Of a stretch of DNA of 64,000 nt, positions 1 through 12,320 are shown one piece after another. The notes beneath the pieces are model-generated. The model did not search any database, was not told where the DNA came from, and was given only the letters and a program-made list of their open reading frames with translations. This DNA is from Hofstenia miamia (lineage: Eukaryota > Xenacoelomorpha > Acoela): the NCBI GenBank assembly GCA_004352715.1, contig SCFE01000037.1:644531-708530 (forward strand), in the 5' to 3' direction. Both the position numbers and the translations under genes were made by a program. Position 1 is the first letter of the stretch, and the number at the start of each line of letters is the position of its first letter.

Positions 1-1654
1 ATATATATATACACTCGTACATATGAACAAGATGGGTCATTCCCAACTTGACCTTTTCCGAGTATTTAAAATACATGTAATTCTAACAATTCATAATTCT
101 ATACAGGTGAAAACTAATTTTTTAATTAAACATAAAAATGCTATGGGTATACCTGCAAATATTGTAGTAAAAAATTTTTCAAGGACATGGTTGTGTTTAT
201 GCAGTGGAGTGAAAAATTATGTATCGTGACATAGGTAAATGTTGCCTCATTACCTCATTAATAGACCCAAACTTAATTCTCAGATATTTTAGGAAAGACT
301 AGTTGGCATAATTGTCTAGAGAAGATTAACATTCTACTAAGAATTAAATCTTCATAAATATGTCACAATAATGTCTTTCTATTCTGGGTACTTCATTGAG
401 TTAGGAATTAAACCAGGATTGTAATTGTTTTGGAGAAATAATAAAAGGGATTAGTAACAATAAGACTCTTAATGAAAAGATAGAATTGCAGAACTTCATT
501 TTTTGGTAATTAAAACTCTTTGAAACGAAAAGTGCAAAAAATAGCACTCCGAGAGGCAGTTTATGTTCAATTTCTCGAGAAATATTCTAAATGAGAGCTA
601 AATATTGGCCAGTTTTCACAAAACTGCCCTGTATTATTTTCACACTGACTTAATCACAGCACACTCTAAACTGCAGCAACTAATCTGCACCCGCACATAA
701 AATTCTTATTGATTTTCAATTTCCTGAACTTGAAACAATCTTGTAAGTGTAATAATTATCTGCACTTCACCACAAAACCTGAAATTTAACACTGTGTACT
801 GCCTCACGAATCGACGTTCATAGTAATCTGTAATAGTAATATAAAGCTATTATATGTTTCAATGAGGTTTTAACGCAAATTGCAAAAGGCAAATAACCGC
901 ACATTAAAACATATTATGTGGGTGGAAGATGAAATCTAAAATTTATTTGGGAAAGCAATTGTCGAATTGAACATGTTATGATTGGCGACATAACAAACGA
1001 AAAGATTAGAAATTGTAAGAAAATCGCCACACATCATAGCGTATAATTGTCTTAGTAATTGTTGTAAGGAAGCACAATGTATGTTAAGTAATTGAAGCGA
1101 GCAGATGAAAAGTTAGAATTCGCGAATCACATTCTATCTTCTGAAATGAATCGAATGAACGCAAATTGCTGAAAACAATTGCTAACTCGAGGACGAGTAA
1201 TGCTTTAATTTTCAAATTACAATGCCATGCGATTCTAGAATAATTGGAAACATTTCACAAAGAAAGCACATGACAAACAACTAGCATTTAAATGTTTTAA
1301 CCTCTAATCGCGAGAGATTGCAAATTCACTCAAAATTTGTTTCAGGAAGTGCATACGAGGGAGTTTATTATTCCCCGGTTGAAAATAAAATTTAACAGGC
1401 GGCTAACTGAAAAACTATGTCAATCTCTTTCAACCTAAACGACTGAGTTGAGTGATTACACCAAATAGGAAATTTCAAGGGGAGGCATTATATTAGAGAC
1501 AACCTCTTTCTTGAGCACCAAAAGATTTTTAGGAAGTTACTTAAAATTCTTCATTGAAAATACATCCATATATGCAAAATAAAAGTTCAATTGACTGCAG
1601 AGCATTCTTAAATGTTTAACTTAGTTCTTCAAAATAATAATTTCGTTCATTTAG
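1..1654. other. non-coding stretch before first visible SLCO exon
   Basis: AT-rich sequence beginning in a short (AT)n run. I see no exon, RNA gene or transposon end in it. Because the next exon starts in the middle of an OATP protein, this is most likely the 3' part of an SLCO intron. Confidence 0.5.
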
Positions 1655-4600
1655 TAGGAATTGTGATGGTGATGGGAGTCTTCAGAAATATTTATTTATT
1701 ATTGGAATGTTTCTCATAGGAATAGGATCGACTCCTGTTCAAACGGTTGGTGTAACGTATTTGGATGAATCAGTCTCTAGTAAGAAAAGTGGTATATACT
1801 TAGGTTAGTGATATTCATAGTTTTACAAAATCGTTCACTTATTCCTAGGAATATTTTTTGCGGTATCGTTTCTTTCACCGGCTATAGGGTTCGTACTCAG
1901 TGGACTATTTCTAATGCTGCCAATTCATTTTCGGTAAGATGCAATTCGCATTCTAAGATAAATGCTAACAAATTCATCTATTTAATTATTTGGGAAGAAA
2001 ATCCGATTTCAATCCTATTATAATCCCCATCTATGAATTTTATAGTTGTTCGAAGATTTTTGTTTCAATAAAGCTTCCATTATATTATATCATTTCTAAT
2101 TCTTCACTCTGGAGATAGGCATGCTCTTTAGACATTTTAAAGTAATTTTACACAATATTTAGTGTAAAACATTTTATTACCCATGGTTCAGTTGGGTTTG
2201 ATCAACATTAATTTACTAATCAAAAACTGAAATAATAAATGGGCACACTATATAGAATTATAAAATTAAAATATGGCATATACATTAAAATATATATGAT
2301 TCACAACAACCCTGGATATTTGGTTTTCATAGAAAAGGATGTCAATTACTTGAATTCATTAAAACATTTCTCTAAGAGGAGTACTACAGTATTTGCTTAT
2401 GCAGACTCACCGCCTACACACTAAAAAACTTTGCAACATGTTGTGTTGACTATACTTTGAATGCTAAGGTAACTCATTTTCTAAAAATGAGTATTCCATT
2501 TCCGAATAATTAGTGTAAATTTGGTAAAACAATTGAAGTCATTGGAAAATTTGATTACTAAATAAGATATAGAAATAATGAATTGAAAGAGGCAAAATTG
2601 AATAAGATGAGAAATATTTAATTAATCAAGTGTTGCTTAGTAACTGGGACATGAAGCCGTCGGATGAATCGTTCAAAGGTGCGTGGTGGGCTGGATTCTC
2701 TCTGGAGCTTTTATTAGGAGTAGCAATTACGCCATTATTAATCAATTTACCAATGAATCCTAATAAGAATAGAGCAGAAGAAATAAAATTAGGTATTGTA
2801 ATTTTACTATCAATTGAAGTTAACTAGTATATATCATTAAACATTTCTATCAGCTTAGAAAATATTCAAAATCCTTCCCTGTGTACACTCGAAACTTCAA
2901 TTTATTATTAATTTTTAAATAAAACTTATGAAGTTTAGATCCCATAAATATATAAAGAATACTTCTCAAAAATAGTAAAAGGCGTATATATATATATATA
3001 TATANNNNNNNNNNNNNNNNNNNNNNNNNNNNNNNNNNNNNNNNNNNNNNNNNNNNNNNNNNNNNNNNNNNNNNNNNNNNNNNNNNNNNNNNNNNNNNNN
3101 NNNNNNNNNNNNNNNNNNNNNNNNNNNNNNNNNNNNNNNNNNNNNNNNNNNNNNNNNNNNNNNNNNNNNNNNNNNNNNNNNNNNNNNNNNNNNNNNNNNN
3201 NNNNNNNNNNNNNNNNNNNNNNNNNNNNNNNNNNNNNNNNNNNNNNNNNNNNNNNNNNNNNNNNNNNNNNNNNNNNNNNNNNNNNNNNNNNNNNNNNNNN
3301 NNNNNNNNNNNNNNNNNNNNNNNNNNNNNNNNNNNNNNNNNNNNNNNNNNNNNNNNNNNNNNNNNNNNNNNNNNNNNNNNNNNNNNNNNNNNNNNNNNNN
3401 NNNNNNNNNNNNNNNNNNNNNNNNNNNNNNNNNNNNNNNNNNNNNNNNNNNNNNNNNNNNNNNNNNNNNNNNNNNNNNNNNNNNNNNNNNNNNNNNNNNN
3501 NNNNNNNNNNNNNNNNNNNNNNNNNNNNNNNNNNNNNNNNNNNNNNNNNNNNNNNNNNNNNNNNNNNNNNNNNNNNNNNNNNNNNNNNNNNNNNNNNNNN
3601 NNNNNNNNNNNNNNNNNNNNNNNNNNNNNNNNNNNNNNNNNNNNNNNNNNNNNNNNNNNNNNNNNNNNNNNNNNNNNNNNNNNNNNNNNNNNNNNNNNNN
3701 NNNNNNNNCCCCCCAACAGTGTCAAAGTAGTTATATTGAAAGGATGATCTAGTCTTAAGGCCTTTGCAATGCTTAGTAGTATAAGCTCAGCTCCCATACT
3801 AGCATTGATTTAAATGAAACAGTTCAAGACTATAAAGTAATGTTGTTCCAACAGAACAATAGCGAGACAGCGAAACTTCAAAAATGGTATTTTTATCTAC
3901 ATGCTATAAATAAAAAAAATAATTAGAAAGTAATCTAGAAGCAGTGATAAATAATTAAAGAACGTCGCTCTAAGTGAAACATAATCTAAACAATCACTCT
4001 ATTGTGTCGCAAGTCACTAGTAAGAGTGATTCACTATCTAGACACGCTTTGTTAATCGCGTTATTGTCTTTGCAAAAATGTCAATTTATTATGATATGCA
4101 ATTTCATTGATTTCATTTTTAAAGGAAGTTGCAAAGTAGCCTTTAACAATGTTCTAGGCTTATTGTGAATATTTGTGCAAAACTCATCGCTAATATGATA
4201 GTTACAATTAAAAACACTCCTTCAAGTAATATACAGATGCCGAATATTTATCGTCAAGTTGACACATATAACATTTATATTCTGTAAATATACTTTGGCT
4301 TAAACCAAAGACTTTAGAAATTGGGAAATCTTGAGACATTTGAACATAAAGAACATTTGTGCTACAGAGGCTGAAGTACTGGAAAATATAAATTATTATT
4401 CGATAGGAATTCCAATTTTTAAGAAAGCATCTCTACCATCAACACTTAGCAACTATTTCTTTCAATGTTAACAAACCGCCCAATTGAGGACAAACATAAA
4501 ACTTCAAACCCTCAATGAAATAAGGAGACATTCCGCTATGCAGAGATGTTTTCGAATTTGGGTTGGACATCCAAATTAGCTTGCGGAGACACATTAAATA

Positions 4601-7600
4601 TTAAAAAACAGCGAAATATACATAATTATTTGCTTTGTGCAGGCATTGAGTTGCGTCAACTATTATGCTGCTAATTCTCAATTCAAGTTAACTAAAATTA
4701 TTATGATGGTAAAATATTCAATGAGCATTTAAAAACTCGTGTGTTAATGGACAACAGCATCAGAATTCTATCCATTACATCAATAATAAAAACTCCTTCT
4801 ATAACCATTAGCATTAAGAAATATAATTTAACAATTAACATCATAGAAACACTATAACAATAACGCAACGAATTCACTTACAGAAGTTTAGGAAAAGAAA
4901 TGTTGAAGCCAAAACCTTTGAAAACATGTCTCTTGGAATTATTAACGAACAAAACATACCTCTGCTTAATGTGTCATGGAAGTTTAACACACTTCACTCT
5001 CGCGGGACTCACTGCATTCATGCCGAAGTACTTCGAAATTCAATATTCACTCAAACCACAAATCGCTGCTTTCATTGTCGGTAGGTACTTAGCTTCATTT
5101 TAACACTTAAGAGCCTTAAACACTATAGGACGTTTTTTGGTCATTATTTAATACTAAATCTTGAATGATTCTGTAGTGTTACACATTACTAAAGATATAA
5201 GTTTTTATATTTAAGCGACACTGGAGAATTCTGCAACCCAACAAATTTCCAATCATTATTCGGGAATATGGAAGTATTTGAAAATGTGGGATAAATTAAA
5301 ACATGGATATCTATATTTTTCATGCACTTAAAGCAAATTTCAAGAGATAATGCATTGAACTGATAATTTTTATTAATACTGGGATCACTAAGCCGGAATT
5401 CTACATTATTTTGATGCAGATTTTATGGGAAAAAATGCACCAAGTTTTAAGTATACCACATTTTTCGAGTTATAAGTTCTATACAAAATCATTAAATTGG
5501 CAGTGCAGTTTATATTTCTCAATGAAACTGACCAATTACATATGATATTTGGCTTAGGCAATGTTTGTCATCAAAAAACGGCTCATTAATAAAAGTTATC
5601 AAACTCTAGTTGGAACTTAATTTTTTAATTGCCTCGAAAACTGATTCCAAGTCACCTACGAAAGATTAATTTTAAAAAATTTACATTTAGTCAGGAAACA
5701 ACGAGGAGGTCTCTATTAGCTCGGGCATTCTCCTTGTAGAGAAATAACGACAGATCATCACAACACTTAATAAAATTTACATAATTGATGTGCGATAAAT
5801 AATACATCAACCTTTTAACTGGATAAGGTAAATTATAGTCAATGCAAAAATCGATTTATTAAGCATTTTGTAATCCAAATGATAAGAATCATTTTGGAAA
5901 ATTGATAAAATTAATGGGTGATGAAACAGTATTATATAAAACAGGAACTAAAATAGACTTATATAAACAGGTACATGGCTTCAAAAAATCCAAGGCAAGT
6001 GAAATTCAAAAATTAATATCTTTTCATATTCAGAGTAAAATGATAAACCAAGAAACATTTGAAATAAAATTGTTCTTGTACAAATACTGTGACAGAGATA
6101 TGACTGATAATGAGCAATGTTTGTATAACCTCGCTGAAAATGAAACCTCTGACAATTCACTAGCATATGATTTATGGGAATTACGCATTTCACATACACG
6201 TAAACGATACAGGAAACGGTTTAAACATGAATGTACATATGGCATGTGAAACTTCGAAATCCACGGAAAAAGCTCTATAGGACAATTACCTACATACAGT
6301 ATCTAAAACCAAAGACACTTTTAAGAATGAAATGCGTACTTGTATCATAAAAATTAAAAAAATTCTAAAATTTTAAGTCTACCAGACACTAAAAACAGTA
6401 TAACATGGTTCACAAACCATAATAAAAGAACTTTCAGAAAACATAGTTAAATTGCTATTGTTCTTACGTCATAGAATTAGAACGAGTGATGTCACTGTAA
6501 TTGTTCGACTAGCGAAGAAAAATATTTATTGTTAAAATCCACATAATTGCAGTTTTATAACGATTTGACTGCTTGTCAAGTATTTAAAAATTCTTTGCAT
6601 TAAATTAAAACTATTAAAAATTCCTAAAAGTTTGCAAATATGCTCAAAGAGCCAAGAAGAATGAAAATTTACAAATCATAATATTTTTAAAATTTTTACG
6701 TTATATTGTTATTTCAGTAAGCAACGTCGCTACAGCAATTTTAACATTAATATTGCAAAATCATTACAGAAATTATAGAATAATTTTGGATATCACTATG
6801 GCTATCTAATATCATAATTAGTTATATACCGATATCCTATGACTTATTCCATAGAACAACGAAGAAGAGAATTGCTTACTAAGGATGAAAACTGTTCACG
6901 CCGGACAGTGCCTGATAAGAAAGACTAACGGGATGGTGGATTGATGTAGCCTAGTAATTACTGTGTTTGGTAATACTGGATTTCCGGAGAAAACATAATG
7001 CAACATATTTTCAAATATATATTTTAGCTACCACAAATTTAGCCCCAAGCGAAAATTAACAGCAATTAACAAAACCATGCCAGGTGATATTCCTTGTACG
7101 AGCATGTTAAATATCATACTACATAATTTTTCATTAATTCCTAAGCGGTCAAACTGACTACACAGTTGTATTTAAATCCCGGTATGGTTTGTCAGGACAA
7201 AATTGCCAAACTTTCAGGCCTGTGTGTGTTTAATTGAAATATTCTGTGTTCTAACTTAAATTATTTGAAAAAAATGAAATTTACCAACATTAGTTTTCCA
7301 ACAAATAAATATTAATTCTAAACCTGTATTATCTGTTTATAACCAGGTTAGAAGTCGTACCATTCAATGATATATTTGACAAAAGAAGGCTAAAAGTGTT
7401 CAGTCGTTAAAAAATCGAATAGAAAAGCAAAATCATTTTAAAAAAATTATGACAGATTATAGTTTCACGACCACTAGTGTATACAATTAAATAATAAACG
7501 CCTGTCTTGTAGTACTATAGCGCATACCCTGCATTATGTATGACCAAATATATTGTCTTTTTCAAAAATAAGAGTAACAGTCAACTAACATTACATCACA

Positions 7601-10600
7601 GTTCTATTATTTATTTAGTGAACATTTGATGTTAAATATTTTGTCAACAGTGGTAAAGATTCTTTTTGATTTTCTATGTATATTAATAGACAAAACACAT
7701 TTAAACTTCCATTGTCAATAAGTTTTTAGAAATCTTGAATTTTACATATTATTGTTTAGATTTTAACGTACTTACTATAAGATATTTTATACGCTTGAAC
7801 CATTTTTCTATAATAATAAACATATTTATGCATATACCGAGCAGCCCTTAAGAGTACTTAATGATATTGAATTAAATTTTGTATTGATATAAGGATTTCA
7901 CAAAGCATTAAAATCATTCATTTTAGGAGGAATTGCGGTACCAGCTGCAGCGATCGGTTCTCTCATTTCCGGATACATAATCAAACGCTTTAATCTTAAA
8001 TGTGATGGAACAATAAAGCTGACAGCGGTTGCCCAATTAATTACCATGATTGTTGGATTCTGCTACTTCATGATGAAGTGTCCGGCCCAAATAATTGGAA
8101 TTGAAGATGTTTCCATAGAAGGGTACGCTACAATAATATTTAAACAATATTTAAACTAAGCCCAATTGATAATGCAGAATTCAAAGCAAATAATGGTAGA
8201 AAATCTTAAAAATCCAACTCTTTCCCACTTCTAGTAAAAAGTAGGTTAAATATTGGAAATGAACGCTTGAAAAAAAACTACTTAATACATGAATACTTTC
8301 ATGAAAACGATGCAATACATCAATGACTTCACTTTCAAATTGAGTTTTTATTCAAAAATTAGTGAAATGTGTACAGCTTTTAGTAACACACGATATTCAA
8401 AAGCAGACTATTGTTCATCGATAAATTAAGCGGAAAAGAAACAAAAATCCCAGCATAAAATGGAAATTGCTTCTTTTTAAAGTGAATATTCAAACATGCG
8501 ACAACAATAATTTTAGTAAATGTATGCAAAAAATTTAGCAAACTTCGTAATGTAAAATTAAAGTAACTGTGTTTTAGACTTCCATCGACCATAAAACTAA
8601 ACGCGTCATCTTGCTATAATCTACAGCCACATATTTCTTGCCTAAATAAGAAATTCACAATATTCAATCCTTGTATGTTAGAATGCAAGGTATGTTTATA
8701 TTCATTGCATGTAAATGTACACATATAGCTTNNNNNNNNNNNNNNNNNNNNNNNNNNNNNNNNNNNNNNNNNNNNNNNNNNNNNNNNNNNNNNNNNNNNN
8801 NNNNNNNNNNNNNNNNNNNNNNNNNNNNNNNNNNNNNNNNNNNNNNNNNNNNNNNNNNNNNNNNNNNNNNNNNNNNNNNNNNNNNNNNNNNNNNNNNNNN
8901 NNNNNNNNNNNNNNNNNNNNNNNNNNNNNNNNNNNNNNNNNNNNNNNNNNNNNNNNNNNNNNNNNNNNNNNNNNNNNNNNNNNNNNNNNNNNNNNNNNNN
9001 NNNNNNNNNNNNNNNNNNNNNNNNNNNNNNNNNNNNNNNNNNNNNNNNNNNNNNNNNNNNNNNNNNNNNNNNNNNNNNNNNNNNNNNNNNNNNNNNNNNN
9101 NNNNNNNNNNNNNNNNNNNNNNNNNNNNNNNNNNNNNNNNNNNNNNNNNNNNNNNNNNNNNNNNNNNNNNNNNNNNNNNNNNNNNNNNNNNNNNNNNNNN
9201 NNNNNNNNNNNNNNNNNNNNNNNNNNNNNNNNNNNNNNNNNNNNNNNNNNNNNNNNNNNNNNNNNNNNNNNNNNNNNNNNNNNNNNNNNNNNNNNNNNNN
9301 NNNNNNNNNNNNNNNNNNNNNNNNTATATATATATATATATATATTATTGTAAACTTCTATGACTTCTTGCAACCTAGACTTGAATCTCATTGATAACTG
9401 TTTGCAGATGGTGAAGCTGTAATTATATTCTGAAGAGATTCATAGATTTCATCAGTGATTTTAACGAGGAAACCTGCTGTTACAAGAAATAGTACAAATG
9501 CATAAAATTGTATAGTGCTAGGTGAATCACTATTAAGATACATACACCATAACTAGCATATCATCGCATAAATAGTATCGTAATATTTCATGAATCACAC
9601 CATTAATACAAATTTCCAACTAATTTCTAGTTACTCAAAAAATTCATTTGTGAAGCAATTACATGAGTTTAATTGTACAGATAATTAGTAAGGAGCGCAC
9701 CGATATTTAGTAATAGCAAATTTGCATAATTTGAAAAAAGTTTGAACGGTTTTTGAACATTGTGTGTATATTAGGCAGATCTGGTCACGCCAACAAAAAT
9801 CAAGTAGCCTTTCTAAGTTTCTAATCTTGTTAAAAAGTCCTTAGACGTGAGCACCATGTACACAGTAATTGACGAGTAGAAAGCGCTTATGATATCCATT
9901 TGTTTTATAATACAACGTGCCTATTCACAGTTGAGGTACTTAAAAACTCTTTTTTTCCACATTCTTTTGTGACAAGTTCTTTAGTCACTAACAATCAAGG
10001 TGAACAATAATAATGTTCGCCTTACTAAAATGCATTTAGAATGACTAACTCTAACCCTGGTATCCGGTTCCCACCATTCCACATACTACAACTTCGCATC
10101 GCGTAGCAAATATATACAAAATTAGGAAAAACGTGTGATAACATTGAACTTGTTTATTCCTTATTTGATCTTTTCCGGGGATTCTTATTAAATAATGTAC
10201 ACTTTCTATATTGTAAGTGCAATATTGTAAAACTGAAAATACGATCCGTAGTATAATTTAACTATATCTGACAGCTTCGCCAAAATTATCGATTTGACTA
10301 TGCCTAATATAGTTCATTCAAGCTATGTTGTTTCAAGCATTCCAAAGAGTCAAATGAAAACGCAGATTTAAAATTAACATGAATCCATAGGGAAAGTGTT
10401 CGGTACATTTTTTTGAACAGCCTTAATAGAATTAATTTTTTTAAGTAGAACCAAGGACTACTTAAGTAGTCTTTGAGTAGAACCATATTACAAATGTTAC
10501 ACATCAATACCGAAATATGTGGAAGCTAACGTCGTAAAAAGTAAATTTTCCTAATAGCTTGGCAGAGTTATCCAAACCAAGCTTTAAATTAATGATTTAA

Positions 10601-12281
10601 AACAATTGATTTTATGATGTTAAAATATTCTACTAATTTAATCTTTAATGATTATTTGACCGACCGTAATCTAATAAATAAAAATGGCTGACAGATTATC
10701 CAGTTATTATGGCGTTGGAAATTATACCGCACAAATTATAAATTGCCATCTATTGGATTGCGCAATCCTCAATAATTGAGATTTCTGTTTAGTAAATTTA
10801 CATGAACAGTTTCACAATTAAATCAATTGGTATTTTGTTTCAAGCGTTCTAGGAACCAAGACGGAACTATGTGATAACAATAAAAAAGTACTTTCCAGAA
10901 AGCGCACAATAAGGATAAAAATGAAGTGAAACCTGTTCCTTATATGAAAAAAATATGCATGTGTGAAATACCATTTCGTAAAAAAACCGTACTGACGTCT
11001 CCGAAAGGTTAATATTTTTAAATGCCTCTGAAATTTTAAAGAAATTTGCAAAAAGGTTGTATACGAATAGAATCATCACTGCAAACATTTTTAGGATAAA
11101 GAAAGGTGCTATTCTTCGTTAACGATGGGTGCTTGTAATCAGGACTGCAGTCGGAGATTACCTGGCTATATTTTGTTCTTTTTTCTCTTCTTTTTCGGTA
11201 GCTGCATCGCTGTACCAAAAGTCATAGCTCTTCTCAGACTGGTAGAGGATGATTTACGGTCTATCTCGATTGGGCTACAATGGGTCTTCTTTAGAATGTT
11301 TGGTAAGAATTTATAAACTTTATTAAAAAAGAACACAATATAAAATTCACACTCCTTCTAAAATTCATAAATTTCCAAGGTTTAAGGGAATAGAATTAAT
11401 ATATAATGTAGTTGTAGTCGATTGCTATGAACGCTAGTTAATGAGAAAATTTAATCAATTTTGTAAATTTCGAAATTTTCAACTGCCTCAGCCACAGCAA
11501 TACACCTTACTAGAAATTTTCAACATTACATGTTCACCAATTTCCAAATTTCGTAATAACCTTGAGGAGAATTCCTTGACAATTTAGAAAACGGTTTGTA
11601 CTTTTAAAAGTACACAAAGAAGTTAAAGGTTAGCTACTATCCTTATGCGAAACATTGTATTGCATCATACTTTACAGGCGCAACTAACTTCAAATTTTAG
11701 AGGGGGCAAGTTATTTTCTTACAACTTAAAACAATGCTATACTACTGTCAGTTTTTGTCTGCTACAGTGCGTATTTCTTAAGCAAAATTCTGGATGAATT
11801 TCGCCAGCATAGGATCTATTTTATAAGTACAAGAATATAAATATATTTTAGATAGATATGTTATTGTTTGAGTTTTAAATTAAATCCTAATATTGATAAA
11901 ATAGGATTACAAATGCATATAAAAATTGGTCGAAAATGGGTTAGAAGTATGTAAAATAACAAAATATTCATGACATTATTTTTAATTTTTCTGCAATTAC
12001 GACACATTATTCCATGAAATTATCATATGATATTTTAAATGAAGCACCAATAAACTTGACGAAAAAATATAAGTGATATTCGAAAAGACTCTCTTAACAT
12101 CTGCACTAACAATAGGATACAATTTGGTCACCAAAGATCTCTCTGGGATGGCCACAGGGTGATGGTTTCAAATACATTTTAAGTATGTGAGAATGTTCCT
12201 CTTCAAAAGGCATCTCAAATAGTTGAGGCTCCATCACTGTTATAAAAATCTGCAATCCTTAAATTAAAATAAATGCATTTT

Positions 12282-12320
<39 letters not shown>

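Noticed and set aside
3005-3708. A missing SLCO exon required by phase mismatch
   Set aside because: The mismatch disappears if exon d uses the acceptor ending at 4891. An exon in the gap remains possible but is not required.
2850-3797. 315-codon minus-strand open frame
   Set aside because: Almost entirely translated N from an assembly gap.
5902-6249. 115-codon plus-strand frame in an SLCO intron
   Set aside because: Lysine- and isoleucine-rich as expected from AT-rich DNA, no motif, no splice or promoter context. Kept only as a note.
8671-9391. Three long open frames (both strands)
   Set aside because: They run through the 593-N gap and a TA microsatellite; no real coding content.
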